Positions 50,878-59,762 are shown, numbered from the stretch's first letter. The stretch is 64,000 nt of DNA from CAMYLR01 sp039588915 (GCA_039588915.1 JBDGYV010000006.1:20725-84724), one strand, 5' to 3'. Numbers and translations are program-made. Notes: generated by a model from the letters alone, not told the origin.

Positions 50878-52266
50878 CTACGCCCGCTTAACGTGAATGG
50901 TCAGCCCGTCTACGGCAGTGACTTCGACCTCAGTGCCGGACTCGAGCGGCTCATCAGCCCGTGCCTTCCACAGCTCGCCATGCACCAGGACTTGACCTGA
51001 GGGATCGATTTCCCGTCGCACCACGCCCCGCTCGCCAATCAGTCCCTCGCGACCGGTCGTCGGCTTTGTTCGCCACGTACGGTACGCAAGCCCGAGAGCG
51101 ATCACAAAGAACCCAGCAGTCACCACGACGGCCGGAACTATCACGCTCCAGCTCACTCGGAAAAACGACCCTGGTGCGTCGAACAACATCGTGGCGCCAA
51201 GCACGAACGCGATGATGCCACTGACGGTCAGCAGTCCGTAGCTCACGATCTTCACCTCGGCGATGAACAAGAACAGCGAGAACAAGAGCAGCAGCACGCC
51301 GACATAGTTGACCGGCAGTGCTTGGAGGGCGAAAAACGCCAACAGCAGCGAGATCACCCCCGCCACGCCGGGCAAGATCGAGCCCGGGTTCATGAGCTCG
51401 AAGAAAATACCGTAGATCCCAATCAACATCAGGATAAACGCGATGTTCGGGTTGGCGATCGCGTCCAGGATCCGGAACCTGAGGCCTTTAGGGATTTCCC
51501 GAATCTCGGCCTGGGCGGTGACCAGCGTGACGGTACGATCCAGCACCTCGACTTCGAGGCCGTCGATCTCATCGAGCAGCTTGGCGAGGTTCGGTACGAC
51601 GAGATCGATGACGTTTAATTCGAGTGCTTCTGTCTCGGTGATCGCATCGGCCTCGCGCACTGCGCGTTCGGCCCATTCAGCGTTGCGTCCCCGCTTCTCG
51701 GCAATCGTTCGAATGAACGCCACTGTGTCGTTCAAGATCTTGCGTTCGAGATCGGTCTGGCCCTCCGTCTGTTCTTCAACCACCGAGTCAGCGGGGGCCG
51801 GTCCGCCAGGCGCGATGTCCCCTCCGCCAATGTTGATCGGTGTCGCCGCGCCGATGTTCGTCCCCGGCGCCATCGCGGCCACATGCGCGGCAAGCGTGAT
51901 GAAAACCCCGGCCGACCCGGCTCGAGCCCCGCCGGGCGAGACGTACACGACCACCGGCACACGGCTGGCGAGCATCGCCTGGATAATGTCGCGTGTCGAG
52001 TCGACCAGACCGCCAGGTGTGTCGAGCTCAATGATCAGCGCGTTTGCGCGTTCGTCCTCCGACTGGTTGATGGCGTCGATCAGAAACTCGGCCGACGCCG
52101 GCTGAATCGCGCCATCGATCTCGACATGGAACACGAAGTCGCGGCTGGGTTCAGTCGCGATCGTGTCGGGCTGTGCAACGGTAGAATCTTGGGCTGCCGC
52201 TGGTAGAGCGACTAGCAACAGGGTAAGCGCGGTGATGACCATGCGGGGCTTCGACGCTGGGGTCAT
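50878..52266 (-). CDS. nfeD: NfeD family membrane serine protease (ClpP-class, STOPP type)
   Basis: A 462-residue protein with three parts: signal peptide and ClpP-like protease domain (about residues 45-230), four to five membrane helices (about 235-385), and a C-terminal OB-fold (GLIGERGVVRREIDPSGQVL, HGELWKARADEPLESG). The protease domain has the Ser region SPGGARAGSAGVFITLAAHV and the Lys region ERKILNDTVAFIRTIAEKRG, giving the expected Ser-Lys dyad. Such proteins cleave stomatin-type partners and affect membrane quality; no stomatin gene is adjacent. ATG 52266; an in-frame ATG 52242 is possible. It is divergent from ggt by 30 bases. Confidence 0.9.
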   Translation of the reverse strand: MTPASKPRMVITALTLLLVALPAAAQDSTVAQPDTIATEPSRDFVFHVEIDGAIQPASAEFLIDAINQSEDERANALIIELDTPGGLVDSTRDIIQAMLASRVPVVVYVSPGGARAGSAGVFITLAAHVAAMAPGTNIGAATPINIGGGDIAPGGPAPADSVVEEQTEGQTDLERKILNDTVAFIRTIAEKRGRNAEWAERAVREADAITETEALELNVIDLVVPNLAKLLDEIDGLEVEVLDRTVTLVTAQAEIREIPKGLRFRILDAIANPNIAFILMLIGIYGIFFELMNPGSILPGVAGVISLLLAFFALQALPVNYVGVLLLLFSLFLFIAEVKIVSYGLLTVSGIIAFVLGATMLFDAPGSFFRVSWSVIVPAVVVTAGFFVIALGLAYRTWRTKPTTGREGLIGERGVVRREIDPSGQVLVHGELWKARADEPLESGTEVEVTAVDGLTIHVKRA

Positions 52267-52284
52267 GATTCCAGAAGCTAATGG

Positions 52285-52290
52285 TATATT
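52285..52290 (+). promoter_or_regulatory. Candidate -10 element for ggt
   Basis: TATATT at 52285-52290, six bases before the ggt ATG, implying a leaderless or near-leaderless message. The box lies within the 30-base gap between divergent nfeD and ggt starts. No clear -35 is visible. Confidence 0.35.
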
Positions 52291-52296
52291 CGTGCC

Positions 52297-54003
52297 ATGC
52301 GTAATTTAGTCGCCCTCGGTTTGTTGGTCGCGTCGCTAACCGGCTCAACTGCCTTGGCTCAACAGCCGCGGTGGTGGTCGCCGGTCGTCGCCGACAGCGC
52401 GATGGTCGTCACCGCCAAGAGCGAGGCGACGCGCGTTGGCGTGGAGATCTTGCGCCGCGGTGGGAACGCCGTCGACGCGGCGATCGCGGTCCATTTCGCG
52501 CTCGCGGTCGTCCTACCGTCAGCCGGCAACCTTGGCGGCGGTGGGTTTCTCGTTGTGCGCACGGCGGATGGCGCGGTCCACACCTACGACTATCGGGAAA
52601 CCGCGCCGCTGGCGGCCAGCGAGGACATGTATCTGGACGAGTCAGGGGAAGTCAGACCTGGGCACCCGTCTTGGTTCGGCGCGCTCGCGGTGGCGACACC
52701 AGGATCCGTGGCCGGCATGAAGCTCGTTCACGAACGGCACGCAACGCTGCCTTGGGCGGAGCTTATCGAACCGGCGATCGAATTAGCCGAGCGCGGGTTT
52801 CCAGTCGACCCGTATGCGCTCCGGTTGATCGCCGGCAAAGTCGACGACATCCGACGCTTTCCCGGCGCCGCGGCGATTCTGCTGTCGGATGGTCAACTGC
52901 CAGCGGTTGGAGACACCATCCGCCAGCCCGAGCTCGCCCGCACCCTGCAGCTGATCGCGACGGAAGGGCCAGGGGTCTTCTATCAGGGTGAGATCGCCGA
53001 CTCGATCGTCGGCGCGATGGCGCGACGTGGGGGCTTGGTCACCCACGAAGACTTGCGGCGGTACCGGGCCGTTGAGCGACCTCCGATCACGTTTGATTAC
53101 CGCGGGTACACGGTTCATAGCATGGGTCCGCCATCTTCGGGCGGCATCACGCTCAAGCTCATTCTCGAGCAGCTCGAAACGATCGACCTCGGCAACTACC
53201 CCTATCACGGCGCGCGTGCAGTCCATCGCATCATCGAGGCTATGCGACGCGCATTCGCGGAACGAAACGCGTTGCTGGGCGATCCTGACTTCGTCGACAT
53301 CCCCAAGTCGATTGTAACCGAACCGTACGCGCACGAACTCGCGGCCTCGATTGACACGTTGCGCGCCACGTCGTCGATCGACATCCGGCCCGAACTCAGC
53401 GCGTCACGGGCCACGGTGGAGAGCACGGAGACGACCCACTTCTCGATCGTCGATCCGATGGGCAACGCAGTCGCATCCACAACCACCATCAACGGTTCGT
53501 TCGGGTCGCTCGAAACAGTGGCCGGCTTCTTTCTCAACAACGAGATGGATGATCTGACCGTGAAGCCCGGAGTGCCCAACGCGTATGGACTCGTGCAGGG
53601 GCGATCGAACGCCATCCAGCCCGGCAAGCGCCCGCTGTCGGCGATGACGCCGACGATCGTGGTTCAGAACGGAAAGCCTCGTTTTGTCGTCGGTTCCCCG
53701 GGGGGCTCGACGATCATCACCACCGTCGCACAAATCTTGATCGGCGCAATCGATTACGGAATGACACTAGCCGAGGCACTCGACGGTGGCCGGATCCACC
53801 ACCAACACCTTCCAGACACGATTCGAGTCGAACCGTGGACTCTCTCTGAAGACACGGTGGCCCAACTCGAGTCGATCGGTCATCGAGTGGAAACGCGGCA
53901 CGGCTACTCCGGCCGGGCGCAAGGAATCGAGCTTGGCCCTGAGACCGGTCTCCTGTATGGGCGAAGCGATCTTAGGGGCGGTGGAGAAGCGGCCGGTTTC
54001 TAG
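52297..54003 (+). CDS. ggt: Gamma-glutamyltransferase (glutathione hydrolase)
   Basis: A 568-residue exported N-terminal nucleophile hydrolase. The signal peptide ends near ALAQ-Q. The autocatalytic cleavage and nucleophile is T379 in ETTHFSIVD, giving a large subunit of about 378 and a small subunit of about 190 residues. Supporting blocks are GGNAVDAAIAVHFALAVVLP, GNLGGGGFLV, GPPSSGGITL and SPGGSTIITTVAQIL. It hydrolyses glutathione and other gamma-glutamyl compounds in the periplasm, feeding peptide uptake. All key residues appear intact. Confidence 0.93.
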   Translation: MRNLVALGLLVASLTGSTALAQQPRWWSPVVADSAMVVTAKSEATRVGVEILRRGGNAVDAAIAVHFALAVVLPSAGNLGGGGFLVVRTADGAVHTYDYRETAPLAASEDMYLDESGEVRPGHPSWFGALAVATPGSVAGMKLVHERHATLPWAELIEPAIELAERGFPVDPYALRLIAGKVDDIRRFPGAAAILLSDGQLPAVGDTIRQPELARTLQLIATEGPGVFYQGEIADSIVGAMARRGGLVTHEDLRRYRAVERPPITFDYRGYTVHSMGPPSSGGITLKLILEQLETIDLGNYPYHGARAVHRIIEAMRRAFAERNALLGDPDFVDIPKSIVTEPYAHELAASIDTLRATSSIDIRPELSASRATVESTETTHFSIVDPMGNAVASTTTINGSFGSLETVAGFFLNNEMDDLTVKPGVPNAYGLVQGRSNAIQPGKRPLSAMTPTIVVQNGKPRFVVGSPGGSTIITTVAQILIGAIDYGMTLAEALDGGRIHHQHLPDTIRVEPWTLSEDTVAQLESIGHRVETRHGYSGRAQGIELGPETGLLYGRSDLRGGGEAAGF

Positions 54004-54054
54004 CAGCTGAAGACCCGCGGGCTGGACGTGAACCCATGGTCTTCCGCTGACGCA

Positions 54055-54978
54055 CTAAGGCTCGGCGGGACGCTCGCTGGTTTCGGGAAGGGTCAGCCGG
54101 ATCGGCACACTGAGCACAACCGTCAACGGCGTGCCGCTGGGCACGATCACCTCACGATCAGGCGTTGGAGCAACGAGCGTGGCACCGGCCACGCCGCCTA
54201 CGATCGTACCGACGATGACCGATCGGGATCCGCCGCCCAGAACCTGCCCCAGCAGAGCTCCCGTGAGCGCGCCACTGGCGGCACCTGCCACCCGATCGCC
54301 ACCGGGTGCGTCGTCGAGATTCGCTTCGAGCCCGTCAGCGTCGGGATCCGCCAACTCGGCCTTGAACGGCCGCCGCTCGCCGGACGGCAGGATCAACGAC
54401 CGGAATTCGAGCTCGACCATCGCCGGTTGCTCGTCATCGCCATCTTCGGCCCTCACGACCCGGCTGACTCGGCCCTCGACGAGCGTATGGGCCGGTAGCA
54501 CGACGCTCTCACCTAGCTGAACGTCGTCAATCAGGCGGGCCGCGAACCGATCACCAACAAGTGTCGTCGCGGTATGAAGTGGCGTTCTCAACTCCAGCTC
54601 GAGGTACGTTCCCGCTGGCAGAGTGGGATCGACTGTCGCCGGCTCAGTCGTTTCTTCGATCGTGGTGGCTACTGTGTCGGGCTCTCCCGCTTGAGTGCCA
54701 TGTGGCACCTCGGAGATATCGACGGGCTCCGGCTCTCGGTCCTCGGGTTCACCGGAGGGAGCGGACCGTTCGATGATCACGACCTCTTCGACCCATGTAG
54801 GGGGCATCGGCGATACAGCTGGACCGGTGTCCGCCAGTACAGAGATCGCGGCGGTCGAGTCGGCCTCGACAACGATCGTGCGGCCGGGCTCGTGTTGACA
54901 CCCGAGCACGACGGCAACTAGCGCTGCGACGACGCCGGGCTGGCCATGGACCACTCGCTTCAGGAGCTTACGGCGCAT
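54055..54978 (-). CDS. Hypothetical lipoprotein with glycine-zipper segment
   Basis: A 307-residue lipoprotein: lipobox AVVLGC at about residues 20-25. An acidic, Pro/Thr/Glu-rich linker (about 30-110) is followed by a beta domain (AGTYLELELRTPLHTATTLV, GDRFAARLIDDVQLGESVVL, LVEGRVSRVVRAE) and then a Gly/Ala-rich zipper (GAASGALTGALLGQVLGGG). The beta-plus-zipper layout is seen in other bacterial envelope proteins of unknown role. ATG 54978 overlaps the divergent ABC exporter start; ATG 54999 is in frame and would extend into the exporter gene. GAGGA lies four bases before ATG 54978. Confidence 0.68.
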   Translation of the reverse strand: MRRKLLKRVVHGQPGVVAALVAVVLGCQHEPGRTIVVEADSTAAISVLADTGPAVSPMPPTWVEEVVIIERSAPSGEPEDREPEPVDISEVPHGTQAGEPDTVATTIEETTEPATVDPTLPAGTYLELELRTPLHTATTLVGDRFAARLIDDVQLGESVVLPAHTLVEGRVSRVVRAEDGDDEQPAMVELEFRSLILPSGERRPFKAELADPDADGLEANLDDAPGGDRVAGAASGALTGALLGQVLGGGSRSVIVGTIVGGVAGATLVAPTPDREVIVPSGTPLTVVLSVPIRLTLPETSERPAEP

Positions 54979-56719
54979 GCATCCTCTTCGTTCGCTCATT
55001 CCCTACGTCCGACCATACCGGAGATCCCTGATCTGGGGGGCGATTTGTATAGCCCTCAGCGCTGGGTTTGGTTCCCTGAGCCCAATCGTGGTCAAGTTTG
55101 CGATCGATGCGCTTCGCGCCGAGGCCACGTGGACCGCGATTTCTGTGTACGCCGGAGCGATCGTCGTTATCGCGTCGGTTCAAGGCGTCTTTCGGTACGC
55201 TCAACGACACTTGGTCTACGGCGCTTCGCGAAAGATCGAAACTGATCTCCGTGATGACTTATACGCCAACTTGCTAAGACAATCGCCGGCGTTTTTCGAC
55301 CGATTGCCAACCGGCGACGTTTTGAGTCGCCTGTCCAATGATCTCGGCTCGGTCCGAATGAGCGTAGGCCCAGGCATTCTATTTGGTGTCAACACGGTCG
55401 CGACAATCGCGCTGGCGATCGCGTTTATGCTCTGGATCGACCCGTGGCTGACGCTGTTGGCGTTGCTGCCGCTGCCGTTCGTTTCGGTGACGGTCAAGCT
55501 AATGGGCCAGCGGCTCCATCGGCTAAGCCTCGTCAGTCAGACAGCGCTCGCCGAGGTAACGACGACGGTTCAAGAGAATCTGGCCGGCCTCAGGGTGGTC
55601 CGCGCCTACGGCTTGGACGGCAGCGAGCAGAGCCGTTTCCACGCCCGAAGCGAGGACTACGTGTTGGCCAACCTGAGGCTGGCGCGAGTCCGAGCGGTGT
55701 TGGGTCCAGCGCTCGGTTTCCTGCTCGGCCTGAGCCTACTGATCCTGCTCTGGCTAGGGGGTCGTCGCGTTGTGGCCGGACACCTGACGCTCGGCGACCT
55801 GGTGGCGTTCCTGATGTACCTGGGGATGATCAGTTGGCCTTTGATCGCGTTCGGCTGGATCGCCAACCTCTTTCAGCGCGCGACCGCGGCTATGCGCCGG
55901 CTCAACGCAGTTCTGCTCGCCATTCCGACCATTGACGACGCTTACTCTGACCCGGCAGCCAGAATCACCACTGGCAGCATCGCTCTCGATGATGTGGTTT
56001 TCCGCTATCATCCAGACAGGCCCCCGGTCTTGAATGGCTTCACACTATCGATACCCGCAGGCACGACAGTGGGGATCACCGGCCCCACCGGGAGCGGCAA
56101 GACCACGCTTCTCAGGCTGATCACCCGGTTGTATGAGCCCCAGACCGGGACGATCGAGATCGACGGCCGCCAAATTCGCGACTACCCGCTCGATGTGCTG
56201 CGGCGAGCGGTGGCGATCGCACAACAGGAACCGCTCCTGTTCAGCGACACGTTGAAGGGAAACCTGGAGTTTGGTAGCGCCGCCGATGGTCAGCTATCGG
56301 TCGACCAGGCGGTGTCGATTAGTGGTCTGGCCGACGAGGTACGCACGTTTCCGGCTGGCTACGATACCGTTGTAGGAGAGCGCGGGATCACTCTATCAGG
56401 CGGGCAGAAGCAGCGCGCGGCGTTGGCCCGAGCGGTATTATCCGAGCCCACGATCTTGCTCCTCGACGACGCGTTCTCTTCGGTCGACACCGAGACCGAG
56501 GAAAGGATCTTGAGTCGGCTCGAGGCGTTCATGGACAGCCGGACGACTCTGCTCGTCAGCCACCGTGTATCGACGCTGAGGTCTGCCGACCGAATCGTCG
56601 TCTTGGAGCAAGGTCGCATCGTCGAGAGCGGCACGCACGATGAGTTGTTGGCGGCCGGCGGTCACTACGCAGAGCTGTACCACCGACAACAATTGGAGGC
56701 AGCGTTGGAAGAGGCTTGA
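54977..56719 (+). CDS. ABC exporter half-transporter, MdlA-like (degenerate site partner)
   Basis: A 580-residue membrane-ATPase fusion. Six helices (about residues 15-300), then Walker A GPTGSGKTT, signature LSGGQKQRAALARAVL and Walker B LLLDDAFSSVD, in which the catalytic Glu is replaced by Asp. This is the pattern of MdlA/BmrC-type subunits of heterodimeric exporters, so it should need a partner with a normal Walker B, probably 57960-59762. AGGAG ten bases before ATG 54977 supports the start. The start codon overlaps that of the divergent lipoprotein gene. Substrate unknown (drug or lipid). Confidence 0.88.
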   Translation: MHPLRSLIPYVRPYRRSLIWGAICIALSAGFGSLSPIVVKFAIDALRAEATWTAISVYAGAIVVIASVQGVFRYAQRHLVYGASRKIETDLRDDLYANLLRQSPAFFDRLPTGDVLSRLSNDLGSVRMSVGPGILFGVNTVATIALAIAFMLWIDPWLTLLALLPLPFVSVTVKLMGQRLHRLSLVSQTALAEVTTTVQENLAGLRVVRAYGLDGSEQSRFHARSEDYVLANLRLARVRAVLGPALGFLLGLSLLILLWLGGRRVVAGHLTLGDLVAFLMYLGMISWPLIAFGWIANLFQRATAAMRRLNAVLLAIPTIDDAYSDPAARITTGSIALDDVVFRYHPDRPPVLNGFTLSIPAGTTVGITGPTGSGKTTLLRLITRLYEPQTGTIEIDGRQIRDYPLDVLRRAVAIAQQEPLLFSDTLKGNLEFGSAADGQLSVDQAVSISGLADEVRTFPAGYDTVVGERGITLSGGQKQRAALARAVLSEPTILLLDDAFSSVDTETEERILSRLEAFMDSRTTLLVSHRVSTLRSADRIVVLEQGRIVESGTHDELLAAGGHYAELYHRQQLEAALEEA

Positions 56720-56725
56720 CCGGGG

Positions 56726-57451
56726 CTAGCCGCCCAGATTCTCGTCGATGACTTCGGCAAAGATCTCGGCCGGCAGAGCGCCCTCGAGGCGTTGCCCGTT
56801 CACAAAAAAGGTCGGCGTGCCGAGGATGTAGAACTTCTGCGCTTCCTTCAAGTCGGCGGCTACTTCAGCCGCGTGATCGGCGTTCAGATAGCAAGCGTTG
56901 AACCGCTCTTCGTCCACGCCTATCGCCCGCCCCGCAGCTTGGACGGCTTTCTCGTTGGTTCCGAACCGGTCGCTGAACATCGCGTCGTACCACTCCCAAA
57001 AACGACCTTGCTCATGCGCGCACTCGCCGGCCAGTGCCAGGTCAAAAGCTTTGGGATGGATCGACTGCAGCGGGTTGTTGACGAAGATCCACCGGATCTT
57101 ATCGCCGTATTGACGCCTCAGCGCGGGTACCGTCTCACGCGCGAACTTCTTGCAGAACGGGCATTCAAAATCAGAGAATTCGACGATCGTGATCGGCGCA
57201 TTCTCGGGACCGAGGGTCGGGTCGGCGCTGACATCGACGCCGTGCACCAGCGTGGAGCCAGCCGACGTTGGCAGGGGGCCGGCGGCTACCGCCGGGCCCG
57301 AGCCGGGGGCTCCGCGCCACGCCAGCCATCCGATCCCGAGTCCGATCAGGATACCCAGCACGAGCATGCTTGCAGCGGGTCCTAGACCGCGCTGACGATC
57401 ACCGGCGGATGGGGCCACGGGTACTTCCGGTGTCACTGGCGAATCGTCCAC
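56726..57451 (-). CDS. Membrane-anchored DsbA-like thioredoxin-fold oxidoreductase
   Basis: A 241-residue protein with one membrane helix (ASMLVLGILIGLGIGWLAW, about residues 27-45) and a periplasmic DsbA-type domain. The redox site is C97-P-F-C100 in FSDFECPFCKKFA. The helical insertion (AFDLALAGECAHEQGRFWEW) and the cis-Pro region LGTPTFFVNGQRLEGA are typical of the DsbA/DsbG group and of related NhaA-fused oxidoreductases. It makes or shuffles disulfides in exported proteins. It overlaps the upstream lipoprotein gene by 19 bases and is convergent with the exporter gene. Confidence 0.88.
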   Translation of the reverse strand: MDDSPVTPEVPVAPSAGDRQRGLGPAASMLVLGILIGLGIGWLAWRGAPGSGPAVAAGPLPTSAGSTLVHGVDVSADPTLGPENAPITIVEFSDFECPFCKKFARETVPALRRQYGDKIRWIFVNNPLQSIHPKAFDLALAGECAHEQGRFWEWYDAMFSDRFGTNEKAVQAAGRAIGVDEERFNACYLNADHAAEVAADLKEAQKFYILGTPTFFVNGQRLEGALPAEIFAEVIDENLGG

Positions 57452-57768
57452 TCGTATTCTCCTCCCTCTTCGATCGTCAGCTTGGGCAATCCATAGTGGC
57501 GCTCGCTCACTCGCCCAACGCCATAGATCGACACTTCGCGCGTGGGCAGGTTTCGGAACGTATACGCCGTCCCCGGCGGAACCGAGTACAACTCTTCACC
57601 GTCGAGGTACACGGTTACCGGCTCCTCAGCTCCGTTCATCACCTTGAGCGAACCGAGCCGCTCGTCGACACGAGCCTCATCGACCACCGTCTCGCTACCC
57701 TGCCGACAGGCACCAGCCGCCAACATGGCAACGAGCAACCCGGGTATGGCCACCGCCCGCATTCTCAT
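57433..57768 (-). CDS. Small hypothetical lipoprotein
   Basis: A 111-residue lipoprotein: lipobox AAGAC at about residues 17-21. The rest is one small beta domain, LKVMNGAEEPVTVYLDGEEL then YSVPPGTAYTFRNLPTREVS, reminiscent of PEGA-type or similar repeat units (strand, turn, PG, strand). No function can be assigned. It is coupled by a 19-base overlap to the DsbA-like gene. The 191-base gap upstream contains a 10-bp inverted repeat (57779-57788 / 57851-57860). Confidence 0.68.
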   Translation of the reverse strand: MRMRAVAIPGLLVAMLAAGACRQGSETVVDEARVDERLGSLKVMNGAEEPVTVYLDGEELYSVPPGTAYTFRNLPTREVSIYGVGRVSERHYGLPKLTIEEGGEYEWTIRQ

Positions 57769-57778
57769 CGAGACTCCT

Positions 57779-57860
57779 TCCGTTCAGCAGACACCGGTCG
57801 ATCGTGGACGTGTACCCCAAGCCAACGGTACGGGTCCGGATCGACAGCCCGCTGAACGGA
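57779..57860. repeat. Spaced 10-bp inverted repeat in a divergent promoter region
   Basis: TCCGTTCAGC (57779-57788) and GCTGAACGGA (57851-57860) are perfect reverse complements separated by 62 bases. They lie between the divergent lipoprotein and ABC exporter starts, and could be paired operator half-sites or a long hairpin. I saw no other strong element in 57769-57959. Confidence 0.45.
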
Positions 57861-57959
57861 TAAACCTAGCCCCGCCGGGTCGCTTGACCCACGCCGCGCG
57901 GGCCGGCACCTTTGCGCAACGATGAACCGACCCGGTTTTCTTCCCCACCAAGGAGAATC

Positions 57960-59762
57960 GTGAGCGGCACCACAGACGAACCGCTGCACGCACCCTACGA
58001 CGCCCGGGTGGCCCGACGGTTGCTGGTGTTCCTGGTCCCGTACCGGCGGCGCGTCGCCGCAGCGTTGGGATTGCTGCTCGCACTCGCCGCCATCGCGGCA
58101 TTTCAGCCGTACCTCGTCAAGGTCGCCATCGATCGCCACATCGCCACCGGTGACTTGGCGGGCCTGTACGGGATCGCCCTCCTTTACCTCGGGCTGCTCG
58201 TGCTCGAACTCGGTATCGCCTACGGTGAGACGTATTTAACCGCCTGGGTAGGCCAGCGTGCCATGCACGATCTGCGCGAACAGCTGTTCGAGCGTCTTCA
58301 GCGGTTGCCGGTGGCTTTCTTCGATCGTCAGCCGATCGGTCGGTTGGTGACACGCGTCACCTCGGACGTCGAAGTGCTGAACGAGCTCTTCTCGTCTGGC
58401 GTCGTGGCCGTGCTCAGCGACGCCTTGATGCTGGTTGCCATCGCCATCATGATGTTCGCGGTCAACACCGAGTTGGCCATTATCACGCTCTTGGTTGTCC
58501 CACTAGTGCTCGCGATCTCGTTTCCGCTCAGACGCCGCATGCGCGACGCGCAGCGCGAGATCCGGCGCCAGTTGGCAAGGCTCAATGCCTATCTTCAGGA
58601 GCGCGTTTCGGGCCTGGTGGTCGTCCAACTATTCCGTCAAGAGCGCGCCAGCGCGGATGAGTTCGCGGGCATCAATCGCGAACATCAGGCTGCGCAACTC
58701 GAGTCAGTGCACTACTACGCTTTGTTCTACCCGTTGATCGAGCTTGTGGGAGCGCTTGCAGTCGCACTCATCGTTTGGTATGGCGGCGGCGAGATCCTGA
58801 GAGGAGCCCTAACATTTGGCGCGTTGGTCGCCTTTCTCCAGTACGCCCAGAAGTTCTTTCGTCCAATTCGGGATCTAGCCGAGAAGTACAACCTACTGCA
58901 AGCGGCGATGGCGTCGGGGGAACGGTTGATCACGCTACTCGACGAACCGCTGCCGCCGACACCGACCCGTGACGGGCAGCAGCTGCCACAGCCGCGCGGC
59001 GAGATCGTTTTCGACGATGTCTGGTTCCGATACGTGTCAGACCCCTGGGTGCTTCGCGGAGTGTCGTTTGGTGTCCGTCCCGGCGAGAAGCTGGCGCTGG
59101 TAGGCCCCACCGGATCCGGAAAAACGACCTGCGCCAGTCTCCTATGCGGGTTCTATGAACCAACCAAGGGTCGAGTCTTGCTCGACGGACTCGATGTGCG
59201 TGAATACCCGCGGGCCGAGCTCAGTCGTCGAGTCGGTCTCGTTCTGCAAGACGTTTTTCTGTTCTCGCGGCCGGTAGCCGACAACGTTCATCTCGACTCG
59301 GCCAACGTGGATGAACGCGAAGTCGCTGCGGCTCTAACGGCGATCGGCGCTAATGGATTCGTCGCCGAACTCCCCGATGGTGCCAATACCGAGGTCGGCG
59401 AGCGGGGCCGTTCGCTCTCGACCGGTCAGAAGCAGCTCGTCGCGTTCGCACGGGTCCTGGCCCACGATCCCCCGGTGCTGGTGCTGGACGAGGCGACGTC
59501 GAGCGTGGACAGCGCTAGCGAGGCGCTGATCGAGCGGGCGATCGGACAGCTGATGGCTGATCGGTCATCGATCGTCATCGCTCACCGGTTGTCGACGATT
59601 CGCCGTGTTGACCAGATCGTCGTCGTCCACAAGGGAACGGTGTGCGAGCGCGGGACCCACCAGCAATTACTGGTTCGCGAGGGCATTTACGCGCGGTTGT
59701 ACGAGCTCCAGTTTGCTGATCAGGAGGGTCGGTCTCAACGCTTGGCGGCCGAGCCGACATGA
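57960..59762 (+). CDS. ABC exporter half-transporter, MdlB-like (catalytic partner)
   Basis: A 600-residue membrane-ATPase fusion. Walker A GPTGSGKTT, signature LSTGQKQLVAFARVLA (non-standard LSTGQ), Walker B VLVLDEATSSVD with catalytic Glu, H-loop IVIAHRLST. LSTGQ/LSVGQ followed by KQL is typical of MdlB/YheH subunits, which pair with an MdlA-like subunit whose Walker B has Asp. GTG 57960 is set by AGGAG six bases upstream; the frame opens earlier at 57912. It overlaps the next gene by four bases (ATGA). Confidence 0.9.
   Translation: MSGTTDEPLHAPYDARVARRLLVFLVPYRRRVAAALGLLLALAAIAAFQPYLVKVAIDRHIATGDLAGLYGIALLYLGLLVLELGIAYGETYLTAWVGQRAMHDLREQLFERLQRLPVAFFDRQPIGRLVTRVTSDVEVLNELFSSGVVAVLSDALMLVAIAIMMFAVNTELAIITLLVVPLVLAISFPLRRRMRDAQREIRRQLARLNAYLQERVSGLVVVQLFRQERASADEFAGINREHQAAQLESVHYYALFYPLIELVGALAVALIVWYGGGEILRGALTFGALVAFLQYAQKFFRPIRDLAEKYNLLQAAMASGERLITLLDEPLPPTPTRDGQQLPQPRGEIVFDDVWFRYVSDPWVLRGVSFGVRPGEKLALVGPTGSGKTTCASLLCGFYEPTKGRVLLDGLDVREYPRAELSRRVGLVLQDVFLFSRPVADNVHLDSANVDEREVAAALTAIGANGFVAELPDGANTEVGERGRSLSTGQKQLVAFARVLAHDPPVLVLDEATSSVDSASEALIERAIGQLMADRSSIVIAHRLSTIRRVDQIVVVHKGTVCERGTHQQLLVREGIYARLYELQFADQEGRSQRLAAEPT

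Noticed and set aside
54001..54050. Terminator after ggt from GAAGACC / GGTCTTC
   Set aside because: The 7-bp arms are 22 bases apart, have no T-run, and could be chance.
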